DNA of 11,611 nucleotides, taken from the NCBI GenBank assembly GCA_023410155.1, contig JAEYQF010000323.1, positions 1-11,611 of the forward strand. The letters are read 5' to 3'. Of this stretch, positions 5,687 through 11,611 are shown piece by piece. Every line of letters begins with the position of its first letter. Position 1 is the stretch's first letter. The DNA is from Verrucomicrobiota bacterium. GTDB taxonomy: Bacteria; Verrucomicrobiota; Verrucomicrobiia; Opitutales; Opitutaceae. The notes under the pieces were generated by a model. That model saw only the letters and a program-made list of their open reading frames with translations. It was not told the origin of the DNA and ran no database searches. A program made the translations under genes and the position numbers.

Positions 5687-8600
5687 TCAGCTCTCTTTCT
5701 TGGGCGAGGTCGGAGCCGCCGAGCGGCTAAAGAGGCGGCGAATAGCGGCCTCGATTTCGTGCAGCTTGACGGGTTTTGAGACGTAGTCGTCCATGCCCGC
5801 CTTGAGGCAAAGCTCGCGATCGCCCTGCATGGCGTTGGCGGTCAGGGCGACGATCTTAGGCTGCCGATCAGCGGGGAACCGCTTGCGAATCTCGCGGCTC
5901 GCCTCGAGGCCATCCATCTCGGGCATCTGCAGATCCATGAGGACGAGATCGTAGAATCGATTCTCCAACGTGGAGAGCACCTCGAGGCCATTGCCGACGG
6001 CGTCCGCTCGATAACCGAGGCGATCGAGGAAGCGGATGGCGACCTTTTGATTCACGGCGTTGTCCTCCGCGAGGAGGATGTCCAACGGGAATTCGTCGGC
6101 GACGCGGCGGACGAACGCGCTGCTGGAGCCGCTGAAGGAAACAGGCGCGGGGCCGGCGTTGAACAGAACCGAGAGAGCGTGGAGGAACGAGGAGTTCTTG
6201 AACGGTTTGAAAACGGTGCCGAAGGGCAGCATGTCCGCCGGGGGAACGGGCGGGGTCTGGCCGAAGGGCAGCATCAGCAGGCGGGGGGCGCGGAGCGCGC
6301 TGAGTGTTTCGAGCGGGGAGTGGCCGCTGGTCTCGTCTCCATCGATGACAACCAGCGCCGGCGGCTGCGGCAGGTTCTTAGCCATGACCATCGCTTCCGT
6401 CGCGTCGCGGGCGAGCACCAAGCGCACGCCGAGCGGTTCGAGCAGGCCGCGGAGGCGGCGTCCGGTGGTCGGGTGGTCTTCGACGCACAACACGATCCTA
6501 TCGCGAAGGGCACGCAGGCCGGCTGATGGCGGAGTCTCTGGCGGCAGCGCGGCCGCTTCCGTTTCGATGGTGAAGATGAAAGAGGAACCTGCGCCCACCG
6601 TGCTCTCGACGCGGATGATGCCGCCCAAGAGGGTGCTGAGCCGTTGCGAGATCGCGAGGCCGAGTCCGGTGCCGCCGTATTTGCGCGTGGTGGAGGAGTC
6701 GACCTGGCTGAACGCCTTGAAGAGGCGGTTTAGCCGGTCGGGGGGGATGCCGATGCCCGTATCGCGCACGGCGAACTCGAGCTGAAAGCTGGGACTACTC
6801 GGGGAGGATGGCAGCCGGCGGACTTCGATCGCGATGCTGCCCTCCGGCGTGAACTTCACGGCGTTGTTCACGAGGTTCACGATGATCTGTCGCAGACGCG
6901 TGACGTCGCCGATGATCCAGGCGGGCACGTTGGCCTCGATGTGGTAGACCAGTTCGAGTCGCTTGGCCGAGGCCTGGAGCGCGAACAGATCGAGTGCTTC
7001 CTCGAGGCAGACCGAGAGGTCGAACGGCATGCGCTCCAGCTCAAGCTTGCCGGATTCGATCTTCGAGAAGTCCAGGATGTCGTTGATGATCGTGAGCAGC
7101 GCCTCGCCAGACGTGCGGATGGTGTTGACGAAGTCGCGCTGCTCGGGGTTGAGCGGCGTCTCCATCAGCAGGCTCGTCATGCCGATCACGCCATTCATGG
7201 GCGTGCGGATTTCGTGAGACATCGAGGCGAGGAACTCACTCTTGGCGCGCGACGCTGCATCGGCCTCGAGCTTGGCGCGCCGGAGCATCTGCTCGGTCTC
7301 GACGCGGGTGGTGATGTCGGTCTCGACCACGATGAAATTGCGCAACTGCCCCACCTCGTCGCGGATCGGCTGGATCTCGAGGTGAAGATGGTATTTGCGA
7401 CCGGACTTCGAGTAGTTGACGACATCGGTCGACAGGCCGGTGCCGTGAGAGACGGCTTGTCGGATTTGCTCGATGGCGGCGGTGTTTGTCTCCGGTCCGA
7501 TCATGAAGTCGGCGGGGTTGCGACCGACGACTTCCTCGAGCGAGTATTCCATCACACGCGTGAAGCTTTCGTTGACCCATTCGATCGTGCCATCCGGCGA
7601 GCCGATGAGCACGGGATTGTCGGTCTTGGCGGCGACGAGGGAAAGTTTGCGGGCTTCGGCTTGGCTTTGGCGGAGGGCCAGTTCGGCTTCGCGCCGAGCA
7701 GTGATGTCCTGCACCGTGCCAATGATGCGTGTGGGCCGTCCGTTGCCGCCCGTCGCGACCGCTTTCGAACGAGTGTAAACCCAGCGCCACTCGCCATTGC
7801 GCGCGCGCACGCGATATTCGGGTTCGATGAAGGAGGCGACGCCGGCGAGCTGCGACTCGATGCGGCTCCGGTAAAGCGGCAGATCGTCGGGGTGGATGAG
7901 CGATTGCCAAGCTTCCACCGTGGCGGCCATGCGGGCGTGCTCGTATCCCATCATCGACCACAGGCCGGTGCTGTAATAGACGTGCCCGGCGGCTACGTTC
8001 CATTCGAAGATTCCGATCTGGGTGGAATCGAGTGCCAGGCGGAGGCGTTCGTCGGAGATCTTGAGGCGGGCCTCGACGCGGCGACGTTCCTCATTTTCCG
8101 CGATGAGTTTCTGGTTGGAAAGCTCGGCTGCGCGTTGTCCGGCCCGCGCACTGCGAGCCAGGTGGACACTCAATCCGAGCAGCGCGGTGATGCCGAAGCC
8201 GGCGAGCAGCGCGAGCTCCGGAAGGAAGCGTCGGTCGTTGGCCAGCGCGTCATGAGAAGGCGTCAGGCTGATGCGGATGCGCCGGTTGAAGATCGTGTAG
8301 GACTTGTCGAGGGTGAGGTCTTCGTCCGCGTTGATGCTCCCGAGCGAGTCGTAGATGCGCTCGTTGGCGATGCGAACGCTCACGACGTAGTCGGGCAGAA
8401 GCTTCTGCTCGGTGACGACGCGGGCGAAAAATGGGCGGTAGACGAACTCGCCTGCCACATAGCCCGCGATGCGGCCCTCGCGCGAGATGGGGGCGTAGAT
8501 CACGACACCTTTGCCACGAGCGGGGATCTCGGTGGTGGCCGACACGACAGGCGAGCGCGTCACTCGCGCAGCGTCGATGGCATTGCGACGCGCTTCCACG

Positions 8601-9619
8601 GTTCCGTGGTCGAAATCCAGATACGCTTCGTTCCCCTCATGGGGGAAAAACCAGGTGGTGCGCATCTCCGGGCTGACGATCGCGATGAGCACACAGCCGA
8701 GCGCGCGAGAGGAGTCATCCCACTGGGTGCGCGCATCGGTTTCCCAAACTGCGTCCGCGCGAGTGGAAGCATCGCCCCACATCCGGGCAAGTCGCTCCAT
8801 GGCGGCCGCCTGCCGGTCGAATTCAAAGTTGATGGTCGTGGCCAGCGTATCCATCGACGTCTGGGTCTTGGCGCCGAGGTAGGCGGTTTCGCGCTCGCGG
8901 AGGCCCACCCAGAGAATCAACGAGAGCGTGAGGCACCCAACCACTGCGGGCATGGGAGACCACGCAGGCGGGCCACCCTCGGTCTTCATGGTCTCCCGCC
9001 AAGCCAGCGCGAGCACGGCCAGTCCAAGCAGAAGCAGTCCTACCGCGCCGATTGGTGACGTGGCGGTCGTGCCGCCCCAGCGGTAAACAGCCGGGAGGCT
9101 CGCCGCATACCCGACCAGAGTTGAGAAACCCGCGGAGACGGTGAGCGAGCCGACCACGGCTTCGGCGAACAACCGGGGGCGGCCGCCATGTTGCAGTCCC
9201 CGCCAAATCAGCACCCCTGCGAGGAGGATGATACAGCAGGCCGCGACCTCGGACATCCGGCCCGGATTGGTCGTCTCGATGGCCAGATGGTCCCGGGCGA
9301 GCAGTTCATCAATCCCTAGATCGAGTTGGAACACGCTTTGCGCGAGGCTCGATCCAGCGAGAAGCGCCGGCACCACGCCCAGCCAGGTCACTTTGGCGAG
9401 GCCGAGCTCCAGTCCCAGCAGCACGAGACCCAGCACAAACAGGCTCAACGCGGTGTTGGCCTTCATCGCCGCCGTCTGGCCAAACGGCTGAATCAACATG
9501 TCGACGCCAAACCACCAGCCAGCCACGCCCATGCCGCCGATCAATATCACCGCTACGGCGAGACCGAAGGAGGAGCGCTCAAGCCAGGATCGTCGCGGCA
9601 ATGTCGGCGGAAGCGGCAT
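5687..9619 (-). CDS. hybrid sensor histidine kinase (7TM-CHASE-PAS-PAS-HisKA-HATPase-REC-REC)
   Basis: This is a 1310-residue membrane kinase. About seven helices lie in residues 17-240 (roughly 17-39, 52-72, 77-97, 124-140, 154-176, 187-207 and 222-240), resembling MASE-type sensor regions. A CHASE-like extracytoplasmic domain follows (about 250-450, with FFPHEGNEAYLDFD and GYVAGEFVYRPFF), then a helix at 466-487. Two PAS domains (about 525-640 and 655-770) precede the dimerisation and phosphoacceptor domain, with H802 in MSHEIRTPMNG. The ATP-binding domain has an N box (NLVNNAVKF), DTGIGIP (953-959) and GGTGLGLAI (982-990). Receiver 1 keeps the acidic pair E1047/D1048, D1093 and K1138 but lacks an obvious switch Thr/Ser. 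Receiver 2 is canonical, with D1229 in LMDLQMPEMDG. The signal is likely a small extracytoplasmic ligand; phosphate probably goes to an Hpt protein encoded elsewhere. The ATG at 9619 has no clear Shine-Dalgarno. The 66-bp gap to the upstream gene would allow co-transcription. Confidence 0.95.
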   Translation of the reverse strand: MPLPPTLPRRSWLERSSFGLAVAVILIGGMGVAGWWFGVDMLIQPFGQTAAMKANTALSLFVLGLVLLGLELGLAKVTWLGVVPALLAGSSLAQSVFQLDLGIDELLARDHLAIETTNPGRMSEVAACCIILLAGVLIWRGLQHGGRPRLFAEAVVGSLTVSAGFSTLVGYAASLPAVYRWGGTTATSPIGAVGLLLLGLAVLALAWRETMKTEGGPPAWSPMPAVVGCLTLSLILWVGLRERETAYLGAKTQTSMDTLATTINFEFDRQAAAMERLARMWGDASTRADAVWETDARTQWDDSSRALGCVLIAIVSPEMRTTWFFPHEGNEAYLDFDHGTVEARRNAIDAARVTRSPVVSATTEIPARGKGVVIYAPISREGRIAGYVAGEFVYRPFFARVVTEQKLLPDYVVSVRIANERIYDSLGSINADEDLTLDKSYTIFNRRIRISLTPSHDALANDRRFLPELALLAGFGITALLGLSVHLARSARAGQRAAELSNQKLIAENEERRRVEARLKISDERLRLALDSTQIGIFEWNVAAGHVYYSTGLWSMMGYEHARMAATVEAWQSLIHPDDLPLYRSRIESQLAGVASFIEPEYRVRARNGEWRWVYTRSKAVATGGNGRPTRIIGTVQDITARREAELALRQSQAEARKLSLVAAKTDNPVLIGSPDGTIEWVNESFTRVMEYSLEEVVGRNPADFMIGPETNTAAIEQIRQAVSHGTGLSTDVVNYSKSGRKYHLHLEIQPIRDEVGQLRNFIVVETDITTRVETEQMLRRAKLEADAASRAKSEFLASMSHEIRTPMNGVIGMTSLLMETPLNPEQRDFVNTIRTSGEALLTIINDILDFSKIESGKLELERMPFDLSVCLEEALDLFALQASAKRLELVYHIEANVPAWIIGDVTRLRQIIVNLVNNAVKFTPEGSIAIEVRRLPSSPSSPSFQLEFAVRDTGIGIPPDRLNRLFKAFSQVDSSTTRKYGGTGLGLAISQRLSTLLGGIIRVESTVGAGSSFIFTIETEAAALPPETPPSAGLRALRDRIVLCVEDHPTTGRRLRGLLEPLGVRLVLARDATEAMVMAKNLPQPPALVVIDGDETSGHSPLETLSALRAPRLLMLPFGQTPPVPPADMLPFGTVFKPFKNSSFLHALSVLFNAGPAPVSFSGSSSAFVRRVADEFPLDILLAEDNAVNQKVAIRFLDRLGYRADAVGNGLEVLSTLENRFYDLVLMDLQMPEMDGLEASREIRKRFPADRQPKIVALTANAMQGDRELCLKAGMDDYVSKPVKLHEIEAAIRRLFSRSAAPTSPKKES
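6218..6274. repeat. 15-bp direct repeat inside receiver domain 1 of the kinase
   Basis: The 15-mer GCCGAAGGGCAGCAT occurs at 6218-6232 and again at 6260-6274, 42 bp apart. On the minus strand both copies encode MLPFG (residues 1116-1120 and 1130-1134), separated by a Pro-rich linker. Because 42 is a multiple of three, the frame is kept. It lies between the phospho-acceptor Asp and the conserved Lys of the first receiver, where the switch Thr/Ser is normally found. Confidence 0.75.
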
Positions 9620-9685
9620 CGAAGAAGACGGCGCCGACTATTGTTTTCGTTTCCGGTGTAGCAATGCGTTTCTGGGGTGACTGCC

Positions 9686-11611
9686 TCAGGGATTCGGGGG
9701 CGTTGTCGGCGGCGGAGCCACGGGATCGGCCGCCGGCGGGGAGCCGGGTTGCGTTAAGCTGCGCAAGAGGTTGGTGGGACCCATCACAAAGGCCCAATGG
9801 GGTTTGTCCAACGGACCAGTGAGCTTGACCTCGAGCACGGACGAAAGGGGCGACAGCACCGTGTCAAAGACGCTGCCAAGGAACGATTCACTTTCCTGAA
9901 ACGGGTGGATCCTGCCCCGGAAATCGAGGTCGCGTCGGTCAAGCGCGTAGGTCCCATGCGCGTCGATCGCGGCGCTGGGCCCGGTGATGTTCACCTCGGG
10001 AAAAAGGATCAGCGGGCCTTTCAACTGGAAATGGGTGCGCGCGGTCGTAAACCGCAGCGCGGTGAAGTTCAGCAATTCGGACAGGAGACCGAGCAGACGC
10101 ACTTCGCCCAACTCTGCGCCGGTGAGCATGGCGTTGCCGGTGCCGTTGAAGCTAAGCAGGTCCTCGAATCTGCCCTCCGCTGAAAGCGCCAGGTCCAGTC
10201 GTGCGTTGTTTTGCCCCGGGAGGAATTTCTCACGCGCACCGGCGGGCTGACCTGCCCGCAAGGCCGCAAATTGCTCCACCGTCGCCACGGCGCGCCCCAG
10301 ACTCGCCCCGGTGAGGCTCGCGTCAAAGCCCAGTATCCGCGCGGAATCGGGGCCCCACACCTGGGCCGTGCCGCTGAGGTTTCCGCCGGCCACGCCCGCC
10401 TCGAGTTGATGGACGACGACGTCGCTATTTTGCACGGTCGCGGAGAACCGGACGCCCTGGAACGGGAAGCGGTGAAATGCGAAGCCTCCGGGTGAATCCG
10501 CGGAGATGCGGAGGGTCTGCCGCGGCCCGTCAGGCGAATCCGGTCCCAAGAGCTGGCCTCGCACGGTCACCGTCGGGGCGAGCTCGAAATCAAACGGCTC
10601 CAGATGACGACCGATTGTGTCGCCGAGCAGTTGCCGGGCGGTGGGGAAATCGAGCGACGAAGCGAAATCCAACGTGATCTCCGTCCATTCACTCGGCGTG
10701 CGGAGCGCGTGTCGCGTGAACGTGCCGTTCAGCGACTGGCGGCCGCGTCGGCCCGTGAGTTCCAGGCCGTCCATGAAATTCGGACGGATGAAGAGCCGGG
10801 TCACCACCTCCTCGAATTCCACTCCGCGGACGCGGGGAGCGCGGCTCTGACTCCACACGAAGACCGCCGTTTCGCGTCCATGTCTCCATCGACCGGATAC
10901 ATCGACATTGGCGGCGGGCGGCTCGACCGGAAACTCAAGTTGTTCGAAGAAATTGCCCCACCACGCTTGGAACCAGGGGCTGATCTCCAGGGGGCGCAAA
11001 CGTCCGTCGAGCAGGAAGCGAAACTCCAGCGAGCGGAACTCCTGCGTGAACTCGCCTGGGGCGAAGTTCTCCCCGATGCGCCCGAGCAGGTGGTGGGCGC
11101 GTGCTTTTCGAGGGTCGACGTCGAATTCGCCTGTCACCCGGTCGAAGGTCACGCCGTATCCGCGGATCGCGCGCGCGTCGAACCGGCCCGACGCCTTGCG
11201 GAACCGCCAGCCACGCTCGAGTTCGGCGTGCACGGCGACGTGGACGGCTTCGTCAAAGGTGAGGAACCGTCGCAGATCACGGCCGATGCGAGCTCCGATC
11301 TCGTCGACGAGCCGCGGCGATAACACGCCCTCGAAATCGAGCGACGCCGCTTTCTCCGCCATGTTCGCGCTCGCCTTCGCCCAGAACGGCAGGTCGAGCA
11401 GCCGCGCGGTGGTTTCCAAGCTCAGTGCAGGCCAGCGCAGATCCAGCAGTTTCACCGCCGGCGTGGCGATCGTGAGGCCCTGCGCTTCGATCTCCCGCGC
11501 GATCAGGGTGGCTTCCCGCAAATTGGGCCGGGAGTCTCCGTCGAGCCGCACATGAGCCCGCAGGGTGAGAAGTCCATCGGCGATGCGCTCACCGGACGCG
11601 AGTCGCGGGTG
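9686..11611 (-). CDS. AsmA/TamB-like envelope protein, C-terminal part (5' partial)
   Basis: 641 residues are visible and the frame stays open to the window edge, so the start lies outside; the GTG at 11551 is internal. The sequence is a long run of short beta strands typical of AsmA/YhdP/TamB-like proteins. The end, with GNAMLTGAELGEVRLLGLLS, then LKGPLILFPEVNITGPSAAI, GTYALDRRDLDFRGRI and LEVKLTGPLDKPHWAF, matches the AsmA-like C-terminal domain. Family knowledge: these proteins are anchored in the inner membrane by an N-terminal helix and span the periplasm as a grooved beta structure, helping phospholipid transport to the outer membrane. The anchor is not in view. The protein ends in a proline-rich tail of about 20 residues (PPAADPVAPPPTTPPNP). 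It lies directly upstream of the kinase on the same strand. The specific subfamily is uncertain. Confidence 0.8.
   Translation of the reverse strand, partial: HPRLASGERIADGLLTLRAHVRLDGDSRPNLREATLIAREIEAQGLTIATPAVKLLDLRWPALSLETTARLLDLPFWAKASANMAEKAASLDFEGVLSPRLVDEIGARIGRDLRRFLTFDEAVHVAVHAELERGWRFRKASGRFDARAIRGYGVTFDRVTGEFDVDPRKARAHHLLGRIGENFAPGEFTQEFRSLEFRFLLDGRLRPLEISPWFQAWWGNFFEQLEFPVEPPAANVDVSGRWRHGRETAVFVWSQSRAPRVRGVEFEEVVTRLFIRPNFMDGLELTGRRGRQSLNGTFTRHALRTPSEWTEITLDFASSLDFPTARQLLGDTIGRHLEPFDFELAPTVTVRGQLLGPDSPDGPRQTLRISADSPGGFAFHRFPFQGVRFSATVQNSDVVVHQLEAGVAGGNLSGTAQVWGPDSARILGFDASLTGASLGRAVATVEQFAALRAGQPAGAREKFLPGQNNARLDLALSAEGRFEDLLSFNGTGNAMLTGAELGEVRLLGLLSELLNFTALRFTTARTHFQLKGPLILFPEVNITGPSAAIDAHGTYALDRRDLDFRGRIHPFQESESFLGSVFDTVLSPLSSVLEVKLTGPLDKPHWAFVMGPTNLLRSLTQPGSPPAADPVAPPPTTPPNP

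Noticed and set aside
6941..9058. A 705-codon open frame on + opposite the histidine kinase gene.
   Set aside because: It is fully antisense to a kinase whose domains are intact. Long antisense frames are common in high-GC genes, and its translation shows no recognisable motif.
9620..9685. Possible promoter for the kinase in the 66-bp gap (TTGCTA and ACAATA on -).
   Set aside because: The spacing between the boxes is 14 bp, too short for a good sigma-70 promoter, and co-transcription with the upstream gene is equally likely.
10604..11323. A 239-codon + strand frame opposite the AsmA-like gene.
   Set aside because: It is antisense to a gene with a recognisable AsmA-like C-terminus and has no motif of its own.

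Overview
The window looks like a piece of a high-GC chromosome from the Verrucomicrobiota, most likely an Opitutaceae-like bacterium. That placement is inference. It rests on high GC coding sequence, a PIN-PhoH type gene end, a sulfatase-family gene, a very large 7TM-CHASE hybrid kinase, an AsmA-like protein and an intergenic 'CACAGAGG' inverted repeat of a kind I associate with such genomes. No phage, transposase, tRNA, rRNA or CRISPR is seen.

Layout: (1) 1-190, the 3' end of a PhoH-family ATPase gene on +. (2) 191-554, a gene-poor stretch between convergent genes. Its right half is a degenerate but strictly phased array of 11-bp units grouped as 22-bp pairs. (3) 555-1130, peptide deformylase (def) on -, whose last codons lie inside the array. 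(4) 1193-4260, a two-gene + strand unit with a 4-bp stop/start overlap. It encodes a polytopic membrane protein and a membrane-anchored coiled-coil protein, both of unknown function. (5) 4261-4462, a spacer with an imperfect inverted repeat followed by a second, shorter copy of the 11/22-bp array. (6) 4463-5680, a sulfatase-fold protein that lacks the formylglycine cysteine and two metal-ligand aspartates, so it is probably a pseudoenzyme or has an altered function. (7) 5687-9619 on -, a 1310-residue hybrid histidine kinase (7TM, CHASE, PAS, PAS, HisKA, HATPase, REC, REC), ending 6 bp from the sulfatase stop. (8) 9686-11611 on -, the C-terminal part of an AsmA/TamB-like envelope protein that runs off the window. 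It lies 66 bp upstream of the kinase and may be co-transcribed with it.

Functionally this is mostly chromosomal housekeeping and envelope or signalling genes rather than one pathway. The parts that stand out are the phased array, present in two intergenic regions with the same register rules, the two-gene membrane unit whose second product starts like a MotB/ExbD-type subunit, and the apparently dead sulfatase. All functional statements come from reading motifs by eye; no database search was run.
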